Below, in pieces: positions 1 through 7,437 of a DNA stretch of 64,000 nucleotides. The translations under genes were made by a program, and so were the position numbers. The stretch lies in contig CAJQIB010000004.1 of assembly GCA_905478325.1 (NCBI GenBank), positions 62,001-126,000 on the forward strand, in the 5' to 3' direction. Below the pieces are notes generated by a model. That model saw only the letters and a list, made by a program, of their open reading frames with translations, ran no database searches and was not told where the DNA came from. The first letter of the stretch is position 1. Each line of letters starts with the position of its first letter. The DNA is from an uncultured Flavobacteriales bacterium (GTDB lineage Bacteria > Bacteroidota > Bacteroidia > Flavobacteriales_D > Sanyastnellaceae).

Positions 1-2
1 CC

Positions 3-1016
3 TATGCCGCACAATCGGACGTTCAGGCCTTCACAGACGGATGGTTTGTGGAGACCATGCCGGATTTGAACCAGCGCCAACCTTTGTTGGGGGATTACCT
101 GATTCAAAATACCATCTGGTGGATTGAGTATCTGGGCCTCGGCGGAATTCGGATGGACACCTACCCGTATTCGGATGCGGAATTCATGAGCCGCTGGACG
201 TGTGAAATCATGGCGGCCTATCCGGAATTCAATATCTGTGGGGAAGAATGGAGTTTGAATCCGGCGGTATTGGCCTACTGGCAGCGCGATCAGGTCAATG
301 CCAATGGCTACACCTCGTGTTTGCCGGGATTGCTCGATTTTCCGCTCCACGATGCGTTGATCAAAAGCCTCACGGAAGAGGAGGCCTGGCATTCCAATTG
401 GGTCCGTTTGTATGAGATGTTGGGCAATGATTTCCTGTATGCACATCCGGACGACCACATCATTTTTCCGGACAACCATGACATGAGCCGGATCCATACC
501 CAGTTGGGAGATGATGCCCGCAAAACTCGATTGGCCCTTGTGTTTGTGGCAACGATGCGCGGCACCCCTCAATTCTACTATGGGACAGAATTCCTCATGT
601 CCAATACCGGCGACGATAGCCACGGCAACATCCGCAGTGATTTTCCTGGGGGATGGGAGGGCGATGCGGTAAATGCGTTTACCGGTGAGGGCTTGACCGC
701 AGAAGCCTTGAGCTTTCAGACGGAGTTTAGCGAGTTGTTACAATGGCGCAAGACCGCCTCAGCGGTTCACGGAGGGGATGTCAAGCATTACGTACCTGAG
801 GCCGGCACCTATGTGTATTTCCGATTCAATGAGGATCAGAAAATCATGATGCTCTTGAATCAAGGCGATACGTCAGAGACCTTGGATTTGTCGCGTTTTC
901 ACGAGGTGCTTCCTGCAGATGCACGTCTGACCAACGCATTGACCGGAGAGCTTATCGTCGCCTCTACAACGCTCGAAGTACCCGCCTGGGCGGCCTGGAT
1001 TCTGGAGGTCGAGTGA
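3..1016 (+). CDS. Alpha-amylase family glycosidase (SusA/cyclomaltodextrinase-like), 5' truncated by window edge
   Basis: The frame is open from the window edge to the stop, so only about the last 337 residues of a GH13 enzyme are present. All three catalytic positions are visible: the nucleophile Asp in GIRMDTYPY (codon at 156), the acid/base Glu in CGEEWS (about 243) and the transition-state Asp in FPDNHDMSR (480). The late part is a small C-terminal beta domain ending WAAWILEVE. The motif style (PDLNQRQPLL, GEEWSLNPAV) is that of Bacteroidota periplasmic neopullulanase/alpha-amylases that cut maltodextrins. No Sus genes are visible downstream. A GTG at 48 is internal, because the preceding codons (W-F-V-E-T-M-P) continue the conserved region. 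The family is secure; exact specificity is not. Confidence 0.9.
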   Translation, partial: YAAQSDVQAFTDGWFVETMPDLNQRQPLLGDYLIQNTIWWIEYLGLGGIRMDTYPYSDAEFMSRWTCEIMAAYPEFNICGEEWSLNPAVLAYWQRDQVNANGYTSCLPGLLDFPLHDALIKSLTEEEAWHSNWVRLYEMLGNDFLYAHPDDHIIFPDNHDMSRIHTQLGDDARKTRLALVFVATMRGTPQFYYGTEFLMSNTGDDSHGNIRSDFPGGWEGDAVNAFTGEGLTAEALSFQTEFSELLQWRKTASAVHGGDVKHYVPEAGTYVYFRFNEDQKIMMLLNQGDTSETLDLSRFHEVLPADARLTNALTGELIVASTTLEVPAWAAWILEVE

Positions 1017-1035
1017 GTTGTTTTGGCAGGTCGTC

Positions 1036-1383
1036 TCAGGCCTTCCGGACAAACTCCGACTTGAGCCCCATGGCGCCAAATCCATCAATCTTGCACGCGA
1101 TGTCATGCTCGCCATCGACCAAGCGAATGTTCTTCACCTTGGTGCCGGCTTTGACCGGCTTCGGCGCTCCCTTGACGGGCAAGTTCTTGATGACAATGAC
1201 GGAGTCTCCGTTTTGAAGCGGGTTGCCATTGGAGTCCAAGACCTGATCCGAATCATCGGCTTCTTGTGATTCCGAAGCGGCTTCAGGGCTCCACTCATGA
1301 AAACATTCAGGACAATTCAATAGCGTGCCGTTGGAATAAGCATACATGCATTGGCATTGAGGGCAAGGCGGGATATTGTCCAT
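1036..1383 (-). CDS. PhnA/YjdM-type zinc-ribbon protein
   Basis: A 115-residue protein convergent with the amylase. The N-terminus carries a CPxC-x(17)-CPxC zinc ribbon (CPQC and CPEC), followed by an acidic linker and a C-terminal SH3-like PhnA domain (VLDSNGNPLQNGD, VKGAPKPVKAGTKVKNIRLVDG, DGFGAMGLKSEFVRK). The ATG at 1383 gives MDNIPPCPQC, the usual start of the family; an in-frame ATG at 1440 would add 19 residues with no family resemblance. The family was named after the E. coli phn locus, but a direct role in phosphonate use was not upheld and its function is unclear. No phosphonate genes are nearby. Confidence 0.88.
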   Translation of the reverse strand: MDNIPPCPQCQCMYAYSNGTLLNCPECFHEWSPEAASESQEADDSDQVLDSNGNPLQNGDSVIVIKNLPVKGAPKPVKAGTKVKNIRLVDGEHDIACKIDGFGAMGLKSEFVRKA

Positions 1384-1527
1384 GGCGCGAGTTCGTTGAA
1401 TGACTAAGGTCAGGCATTTCCGCCGCATTCTACATTCCATTCACGTCGAGTTTCATTTGCACCTCGTTCGAAGTCATCTGAGCAACCTTTCCCCGAGCAT
1501 CAGGAGCCTGGTGATTTTAACAATTCG

Positions 1528-1559
1528 TTGTCAAAACTCGATGTCGCTTTCTAGATTTG
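1528..1559 (+). promoter_or_regulatory. Bacteroidota-type promoter for the 1612 outer-membrane protein
   Basis: A TTG at 1528-1530 is followed after 21 nt by TAGATTTG (1552-1559). This matches the TTG-N17-23-TANNTTTG promoters of Bacteroidota. Transcription would begin near 1565, leaving a leader of about 45 nt containing an 8-T run. Confidence 0.6.
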
Positions 1560-1611
1560 GAGATGAATCTTTTTTTTCTTGCATCTGTTATGAACCTTTT
1601 AATTTTCAGTT

Positions 1612-2235
1612 ATGAAAAAGATTTTTTCAATCTTAGCGGCTGCAGCTTTATTTGCAGCGACGAGCACTTTTACTCAAGCTCAAGACGACGGGGCAAGGGA
1701 ATTTGCTGCTTACAACGTTGGCGTTGGCATCAGCCCATTTGGCCCTTCATTGAACTTCACGCACAATCTGTCTGAGCAGACAACGGTCAATGTTGGCGTT
1801 GGGGCTTTTTCAGGTGACAATCCTGTTTCTCAAGAAATAGGTGGGGTCACTTTCGATGGTACAGCTGCAACCAACTGGATGGGTGTATTCTTGAACCATC
1901 GTCCATTCGAAGACTTTGATTGGCTTCGATTCAGCGTTGGAATTGGCATCGGAGGCATCGAAGGAACACTCACAGATCAAAATGATGAGAATCACGCTTA
2001 CTCTATTCTGTACGATAACAATCCCGTCGGTTACGTAGGGATTGGTTTTGGATCGCGACCTGTGAAAGGATTCACCGTAGGATTTGACATCGGTGGTTTG
2101 CACACATCAGGTGGTGATGTTACATCAACAGGAACAACTGCAGTGAACATGGCTGTCATGGATGAAATTCCAAACACACTAGGCTATGGCCGTGTTCTGC
2201 CAAACCTACAGCTTTCGGTGGGTTACGGTTTCTGA
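1612..2235 (+). CDS. Secreted outer-membrane beta-barrel-like protein, function unknown
   Basis: A 207-residue protein with a clear signal peptide (MKKIFSILAAAALFAATSTFTQAQ, cleavage expected after AQA or AQ). The mature part is rich in alternating Gly/aromatic beta strands (YNVGVGISPFGPSLNF, VNVGVGAF, FSVGIGIGGI, GYVGIGFGSRP, VGFDIGGL) and ends in an aromatic residue (VGYGF), typical of an outer-membrane beta-barrel of eight or so strands. It stands alone, with its own promoter (1528-1559) and terminator (2264-2296). It could be a small porin-like or structural protein; no named family is recognised. Confidence 0.75.
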   Translation: MKKIFSILAAAALFAATSTFTQAQDDGAREFAAYNVGVGISPFGPSLNFTHNLSEQTTVNVGVGAFSGDNPVSQEIGGVTFDGTAATNWMGVFLNHRPFEDFDWLRFSVGIGIGGIEGTLTDQNDENHAYSILYDNNPVGYVGIGFGSRPVKGFTVGFDIGGLHTSGGDVTSTGTTAVNMAVMDEIPNTLGYGRVLPNLQLSVGYGF

Positions 2236-2263
2236 ATCGGATTCAGCGATTGACTTGTGAATG

Positions 2264-2296
2264 GCGCGCTTCTGCAATGCAGGGGCGCGCTTTTTT
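2264..2296 (+). terminator. Rho-independent terminator of the 1612 gene
   Basis: GCGCGC at 2264-2269 pairs with GCGCGC at 2285-2290, with an inner CTGCA/TGCAG stem, followed directly by six T. The opposite strand has no T tail, so the structure serves the plus strand only. Confidence 0.85.
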
Positions 2297-2361
2297 GTCT
2301 TCACATCAGCCTTTTTGATTCAACCAGTTTGTGCGTTTAACCCTTGCAAGGTTTACATCGG

Positions 2362-3735
2362 TTACTTTCCGATACAGAAATTGCTAAAGATGTGATCGAG
2401 GATGTCCTCCGGGTCAATTTCTCCCGTGATGGTGCCAAGGTGGTGCAGCGCCTGCCGGACATCGCTGGCAACGAGGTCACCGGGAATTCCGTTGGACAGC
2501 CCGGCCCGTGTGGTCACCAAGGATGCGTTGGATTCCATGAGCGCTTCGTAGTGCCGAAGGTTGGTGACCATGATCGATGATTCTGAATCGTCTGTAAGCC
2601 CCAGCGCCTCCAATCGCACCTTCAATTCCTCGATGCCCTTCCCTTCGGCGGCGGCAATGGAGAGGCTCTCCCACCCGGACAATGCAGGCGCATCAGCAAG
2701 ATCCGTCTTGTTCCACAAAGCGATGACGTCCGTTTCGGGTCCGATCTCCAATGCACTTAATGCGGCGTTGGCCTCGGCGACGGAGTCTTGGCTCGCGTCA
2801 AGGACATACAGCACCAACGAAGCCCGCTTCGCCGTTTGCCAGGCCCTTCGAATCCCCTCGGACTCGATGGAATCATCGGTCGCTCGAATCCCTGCAGTAT
2901 CGGTAAAGCGAAACTTGGATGACCCCAAAACACACGTGTCTTCGATGGTGTCGCGTGTCGTGCCGGGAATGGGACTGACGATGGCCCGGTCGTCCCCAAG
3001 CAAGGCATTGAGTAGGGTAGATTTCCCGCGGTTCGGAGCGCCCAAGATGGCGACAGGAATGCCATCCCGAATGGCATTGCCCTTGCGGAATGAATCGGCC
3101 AAGCTGGCGATGCGTGCAATCAAGGTTTCCAGCAGCTGATCAAAGCGAGCACGGTCTGCAAACTCGACGTCTTCTTCGGCAAAGTCCAATTCCAATTCAA
3201 GCAATCCTGCAAACCCGATCAGCTCGGTGCGCAAAGCCGTGATTTCTTTAGCGAACGTTCCTTTGAGTTGTTCCATGGCCAGCCGGTGCGCTCCAGCATG
3301 TTCTGCGGCAATCAAATCACCGACAGCCTCCGCTTGGGTCAAGTCCATCTTGCCATTGAGGAAAGCGCGTGCAGTGAATTCCCCAGGACCCGCATGGCGG
3401 CACCCTGCATCCATCAATGCCCGGACGGCCTCCGTTTGAATGAAGGTGGAACCGTGTACCCCAAACTCCACCGTGTTTTCGCCGGTGTAGGTTCCGGGTG
3501 CTCGGAACACGGTTGCCAAGCACTCGTCGACGGTCTCACCTGCGGCATTCCTCAGGATGCCAAATACGGCGCGGTGCGATTCCACAGCAGCGAGGTCCTT
3601 CGAAAAGACCCGGTTCGCCAAGTCAAATGCATCTGGACCAGATACCCGGATTACGGCGATTCCGCCCATTCCCATGGGTGTAGACAACGCACAAATGGTT
3701 TTTCCATCAAAAGCTGCGGCAATTCCTCGGTTCAT
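2362..3735 (-). CDS. mnmE: tRNA uridine-5-carboxymethylaminomethyl modification GTPase MnmE
   Basis: With MnmG this GTPase installs the cmnm5 group on U34 of tRNAs reading two-codon boxes. The 457-residue length is normal. The N-terminal tetrahydrofolate-binding domain begins STPMGMGGIAVIRVSG; a helical domain follows; the inserted G domain has G1 GAPNRGKS (about 232-239), G2 TTRD, G3 DTAG and G4 NKTD; and the protein ends in the invariant FCIGK, whose Cys is required for modification. The ATG at 3735 (MNRGIAAAF) was chosen over an in-frame upstream ATG at 3930, because the latter lies inside the divergent sucD. The gene is separated from sucD by about 50 bp. Confidence 0.96.
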   Translation of the reverse strand: MNRGIAAAFDGKTICALSTPMGMGGIAVIRVSGPDAFDLANRVFSKDLAAVESHRAVFGILRNAAGETVDECLATVFRAPGTYTGENTVEFGVHGSTFIQTEAVRALMDAGCRHAGPGEFTARAFLNGKMDLTQAEAVGDLIAAEHAGAHRLAMEQLKGTFAKEITALRTELIGFAGLLELELDFAEEDVEFADRARFDQLLETLIARIASLADSFRKGNAIRDGIPVAILGAPNRGKSTLLNALLGDDRAIVSPIPGTTRDTIEDTCVLGSSKFRFTDTAGIRATDDSIESEGIRRAWQTAKRASLVLYVLDASQDSVAEANAALSALEIGPETDVIALWNKTDLADAPALSGWESLSIAAAEGKGIEELKVRLEALGLTDDSESSIMVTNLRHYEALMESNASLVTTRAGLSNGIPGDLVASDVRQALHHLGTITGEIDPEDILDHIFSNFCIGK

Positions 3736-3786
3736 GGTGCGAAATTCGCCTAAATTCGCGGCGCGAACAACCACATCCACTGAATC

Positions 3787-4665
3787 ATGAGCGTACTCGT
3801 CAACAAAGACTCTAAAATCATTGTCCAAGGATTTACCGGCAGTGAAGGAACTTTCCATGCTGGACAGATGATTGACTACGGCACGCAAGTGGTGGGAGGC
3901 GTCACTCCAGGCAAAGGAGGGCAGGAACATTTGGGCAAGCCGGTATTCAATACGGTGAGTGAAGCGGTGACGGTAACCGGAGCGGATACCAGCATCATTT
4001 TCGTTCCGCCAGCATTTGCAGCGGATGCGATCATGGAAGCTGCTGATGCCGGGATTGGTGTGATTGTGGCCATCACGGAGGGAATTCCTGTCGCTGATAT
4101 GACCCGTGTGAAAATGTATGTGGATAGTCGAGACTGCACTTTAATCGGTCCGAATTGTCCAGGCATCATTACGGCTGGAGAAGCCAAAGTGGGCATCATG
4201 CCCGGTTTCATCTTCACACCAGGCCGCATCGGTATCGTTTCAAAGTCAGGCACGTTGACGTATGAAGCGGTTGACCAAGTGACCAAAGCAGGAATGGGAC
4301 AATCCACAGCCATCGGCATTGGAGGAGATCCCATCATCGGTACCACCACGTTGGAAGCCGTTCAGCTCCTCATGGCGGATGACGATACAGACGGCATCAT
4401 CATGATCGGTGAAATCGGAGGCGATTTAGAAATTAAAGCCGCCCGTTGGATTCAGGAGCACGGCACAAAGCCTGTCGTTGGATTCATCGCTGGTGTGACG
4501 GCTCCCAAAGGGCGTACTATGGGACATGCCGGAGCCATCGTGAGTGGTGAAGAGGAATCAGCGGAAGCCAAGAAGCGCGTGTTGCGTGAATGTGGCGTGC
4601 ACGTAGTGGATAGCCCCGCTCACATTGGAGCGAAGATGGCTGAAGTTTTAGGCGTCACCGCCTAA
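3787..4665 (+). CDS. sucD: Succinate--CoA ligase, alpha subunit
   Basis: The alpha subunit of succinyl-CoA synthetase, a TCA-cycle enzyme making succinate and a nucleoside triphosphate. The 292-residue chain shows the CoA-binding Rossmann domain ([18 protein letters not shown]), the ligase domain ([21 protein letters not shown]) and the phospho-histidine in [10 protein letters not shown] (His about 247). The beta subunit gene sucC is not adjacent, so it must lie elsewhere. It is divergent from mnmE and its stop is only 3 bp from the convergent GH109-like gene, with no terminator between them. Confidence 0.96.
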   Translation: MSVLVNKDSKIIVQGFTGSEGTFHAGQMIDYGTQVVGGVTPGKGGQEHLGKPVFNTVSEAVTVTGADTSIIFVPPAFAADAIMEAADAGIGVIVAITEGIPVADMTRVKMYVDSRDCTLIGPNCPGIITAGEAKVGIMPGFIFTPGRIGIVSKSGTLTYEAVDQVTKAGMGQSTAIGIGGDPIIGTTTLEAVQLLMADDDTDGIIMIGEIGGDLEIKAARWIQEHGTKPVVGFIAGVTAPKGRTMGHAGAIVSGEEESAEAKKRVLRECGVHVVDSPAHIGAKMAEVLGVTA

Positions 4666-4668
4666 GTA

Positions 4669-6081
4669 TTAGATGTCTCGACCGATGGGGTGAGGAACGG
4701 ATTGTTTCCAACGTCCTGCGGTCAAATCTGGAATGTCCATGCGCTTGGATCCCGATGCCACAGAGGCTTCGGACAAGGCTCCAACCAGGGACCAAAGGGC
4801 TCCGTCATAGACATTCATGTCGAGCGATTCTCCGAGATTCAAGCAGCGAATTAACCGGTACATCATGATGAAGTCCATGCCGCCGTGGCCCTGCTGGTGG
4901 TCGTCTGCAAGGCGCTGCAAGCGGCTCCAAAGGGGATGCTCGTATTGATCTTGGAATTCACTTTTTTGCTCGTCTTCCAACCAATCGTGTCCACCCCAAG
5001 AGGCACCATGGTCAATGTACAAACGGGAAGGGTAACCGTAGTGGGCGGCTTTCGATCCAATGACCTTGTCCAAGCGTGTATAGGGTCGTCCGCTGTGCAC
5101 GTCGAATTGCAACATGATGGATCGCCCTTGGGCTGTACCAATCAACGTGGTGTTGACATCGCCACAAACGACTTGCTTGGACATCTTGCGCAACTCCCGA
5201 TCATCCGAGGCTGCCAACGCTTCGGACAAAGCGGCTTCTCGTGAACTCATCGAAGTCAAGTGCGTCAAATTGTCACCGCGGAGAATGTCAAAGTACATGC
5301 AGACTGGACCCAGTCCATGTGTGGTGTAGAGGTTGCCATTGCGCTCGAGGTGGTGGCGCAAACGCCAGCGGTCCTCGTAATACGCGGGGTCAATCATCAA
5401 TTGCCGGAGGTCATGGATGTACGCGCATTCCGCATGGGTCAACGTACCAAAGACGCCTTCTTCAATCATCTTCAATATCCACAACTCTTCCCGGTTGTAG
5501 CAGCAATTCTCCAGCATGATACAATGCTGTTGGGTCTCTTCGGCGGTGCGAATCAGCTCAATGCTATTTTCTGGAGTGTACGCAATGGGGACTTCCGAGG
5601 CCGCATGCAAACCATTCCGCATGGCCTCGAGTGCCATGGGGGTGTGCCATTCCCAAGGAGTGCAAATCAAAGCGAGGTCTGCAACTTCCGTCCGCATGGC
5701 TGCTTTCCAGGCCAGCTCTTCGCCTGTAAAAACCTGGGGAACACTCGTTTGAAAAGCACGGATTTGTTCCAATGCCTTATTCACCTTGGTGCCATTGATA
5801 TCGGCGATTGCGGTGATTTCGGCGTGGCCCTGCTGAACGAGCCATTGCAACATGTCAATCAAGCTCTGCCCGCGATTGCCCAATCCGAACAAAGCAATTC
5901 GAACTTTTGGGAGGGCTTCCGCCTTCAGATCAAAGGCACTGCCGTCAATCCCGGCAGTCTTGACTTTGTGGGCGATGTAGTCTGGAAAATCTTCCGGGTG
6001 TCGTGGTGCTTTGGAAAAGGAACTGAATAGCCCACCCAATCCGAGGAAACCACTTGCTTTGAGGAAATCTGATCTGCGCAT
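4669..6081 (-). CDS. Gfo/Idh/MocA-fold protein, GH109 alpha-N-acetylgalactosaminidase-like
   Basis: A 470-residue exported protein. The N-terminus (RRSDFLKASG followed by a Gly/Leu stretch) resembles the degenerate Tat-type leaders common in this family. An NAD-binding Rossmann fold follows (IALFGLGNRG, about 62-71; ADINGTK). The core matches GH109 glycosidases, which cleave alpha-GalNAc by an NAD-dependent redox mechanism: CTPWEWHTPMALEAM, SEVPIAYT, MLENCCYN (Tyr about 195), AYIHDLR, RNGNLYTTHGLGP (His about 255). In characterised GH109 enzymes the equivalent Tyr and His contact substrate. It is the last gene of a folK-dNK-GH109 minus-strand run, 25 bp after dNK. The fold is certain; the substrate is inferred. 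Confidence 0.85.
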   Translation of the reverse strand: MRRSDFLKASGFLGLGGLFSSFSKAPRHPEDFPDYIAHKVKTAGIDGSAFDLKAEALPKVRIALFGLGNRGQSLIDMLQWLVQQGHAEITAIADINGTKVNKALEQIRAFQTSVPQVFTGEELAWKAAMRTEVADLALICTPWEWHTPMALEAMRNGLHAASEVPIAYTPENSIELIRTAEETQQHCIMLENCCYNREELWILKMIEEGVFGTLTHAECAYIHDLRQLMIDPAYYEDRWRLRHHLERNGNLYTTHGLGPVCMYFDILRGDNLTHLTSMSSREAALSEALAASDDRELRKMSKQVVCGDVNTTLIGTAQGRSIMLQFDVHSGRPYTRLDKVIGSKAAHYGYPSRLYIDHGASWGGHDWLEDEQKSEFQDQYEHPLWSRLQRLADDHQQGHGGMDFIMMYRLIRCLNLGESLDMNVYDGALWSLVGALSEASVASGSKRMDIPDLTAGRWKQSVPHPIGRDI

Positions 6082-6106
6082 GAACGCAAGATAATCGCAG
6101 AGTTCG

Positions 6107-6745
6107 TTATGGAGTCAATTCGTACACACCGGGTTTTCGTGGCGTGAGAATCAAATCAATGAGTCGCTGCGCATCTTTTGGATTGGAAACAAAGTCCAAG
6201 TCGGTTGTGTCAATCCAGAGAATTCGGGAACCGCGCGCATACCGATAATGTTGCTGGTAGTGCGATGCGATTTTATCGAGATACTCTTGGGTGATGTCCT
6301 GCTCATAACTCCTCCCGCGCGCCTTGATTTGCGCTCGGATTTTTTCAGGGCTCGGATGCAGAATAGCGGTGACTTCAGGTGTAGCGACGTCTGCCTCCAT
6401 CAGTTTGAACATGGTCTGAAAAAGCTTGAATTCAGCAGCAGGCAGGTTCGCCTTGGCAAAAATCATGCTTTTCACAAAGCTGTAGTCAGCGATGAGCTTC
6501 TGTCGAAATAAGTTGCGTGCACCCAATCTTTTCTTCAGTTGACGATACCGATCGCTGACAAAGGCCAGTTCAACGCTCAACGCATAGCGCTCCGGATCTT
6601 CATAAAATGGCTTCAAAAATGGGTTTTCTTCGAATTGTTCCAGCATCAAATCGCTGCCCAAGTGATCCGCTAAAATCTTGGCAAAGGTGGATTTTCCAGC
6701 GCCGATGTTGCCTTCAATGGCAATGTATGCATAAGGGGATTTCAC
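6107..6745 (-). CDS. Deoxynucleoside kinase (dNK/dCK-dGK family)
   Basis: A cytosolic kinase that phosphorylates deoxynucleosides for salvage. The P-loop is GNIGAGKST near the N-terminus; the DRYRQLKKR region holds the substrate-specificity Arg, and a LID-like stretch KARGRSYEQDI follows. Length is about 212 residues, normal for the family. No ATG is available: a GTG at 6745 gives MKSPYAYIAIEGNIGAGKS, which looks like family starts, while a TTG at 6760 would add five residues. The gene sits just after folK and probably shares its transcript. Whether it prefers dA, dG or dC cannot be told from the sequence. Confidence 0.9.
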   Translation of the reverse strand: MKSPYAYIAIEGNIGAGKSTFAKILADHLGSDLMLEQFEENPFLKPFYEDPERYALSVELAFVSDRYRQLKKRLGARNLFRQKLIADYSFVKSMIFAKANLPAAEFKLFQTMFKLMEADVATPEVTAILHPSPEKIRAQIKARGRSYEQDITQEYLDKIASHYQQHYRYARGSRILWIDTTDLDFVSNPKDAQRLIDLILTPRKPGVYELTP

Positions 6746-6769
6746 GAGAGGAAGGTCCAATTTTCAATT

Positions 6770-7285
6770 CTACAATCCAGGAGCGGGCCAAAGCTGCACC
6801 GAAGATACATCCGGACACGCGCTCAACAGTTCATCTACGGTAGGTCCATCTGGGGTTGCTCGAATATCACGAGCCAACTCCGCCATTGGGAGCAAGACAA
6901 ATTTCCTCAGGTGCATGCGCGGATGAGGTAAGGTGAGCTCGGGAGTGTTCCATACCACTCCCTCGATTGCGAGCAGGTCCAGGTCCATGGTGCGTGATAC
7001 GTACCCTGCATTCTTTTCAATGCGCGTGCGGCCCAACTCTTTTTCAATTTCCAGCAATGCGTGCATGATGGATTCTGGAGCAGGAGAATGGTCCCATGCG
7101 AACATGACCACTTGATTCAAAAAATCAGGTGTGCCGTCGGGCATTCCCCATGCAGGGGTATTGTACCGGTTGGAACATTGCGGCAAAACACCCCACAATT
7201 CCTGCATCTTTTGGATGGCTTTGTCAAGCAAATGCTCCCGGTCTCCCAAGTTGCTTCCAAGGCCGATCAAGTGTCTTCGCTTCAC
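6770..7285 (-). CDS. folK: 2-amino-4-hydroxy-6-hydroxymethyldihydropteridine pyrophosphokinase
   Basis: HPPK transfers pyrophosphate from ATP to 6-hydroxymethyl-dihydropterin in folate synthesis. Motifs are IGLGSNLGDRE at the N-terminus, the Mg/ATP motif RTMDLDLL and the signature LPHPRMHLRKFVLLPM. There is no in-frame ATG; the GTG at 7285 (MKRRHLIGLGSNLG) gives a typical N-terminus of 171 residues, while a GTG at 7309 would add eight. The start faces sppA across about 150 bp, so the two genes are divergent. It heads the minus-strand run folK-dNK-GH109. Confidence 0.93.
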   Translation of the reverse strand: MKRRHLIGLGSNLGDREHLLDKAIQKMQELWGVLPQCSNRYNTPAWGMPDGTPDFLNQVVMFAWDHSPAPESIMHALLEIEKELGRTRIEKNAGYVSRTMDLDLLAIEGVVWNTPELTLPHPRMHLRKFVLLPMAELARDIRATPDGPTVDELLSACPDVSSVQLWPAPGL

Positions 7286-7383
7286 GGTGCAAACATGGTG
7301 TGAAAACACGTTCGGTTGAATGAAGCAGGGGTTTGTTAATAAACACTGAATTTAAACGGATTGGGTCAAAAACCTCCATGCAC

Positions 7384-7417
7384 TTGGGTAAAGCTTGAGG
7401 GCCAAACGTTAGCTTTG
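7384..7417 (+). promoter_or_regulatory. Bacteroidota-type promoter for sppA
   Basis: TTG at 7384-7386, a 23-nt spacer, then TAGCTTTG at 7410-7417, twenty nucleotides before the sppA ATG. The -7 element is a perfect TANNTTTG match; the spacer is at the long end of the accepted range. Confidence 0.5.
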
Positions 7418-7437
7418 ACTCACTTAAAAAAATATCC

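Noticed and set aside
2561-3139. A 192-codon open frame on the plus strand opposite mnmE
   Set aside because: Antisense to the conserved GTPase domain of MnmE, with no recognisable domain.
5260-6030. A 256-codon open frame on the plus strand
   Set aside because: It lies entirely antisense to the GH109-like gene, has no family resemblance and no promoter; it is a shadow of a well-supported gene.
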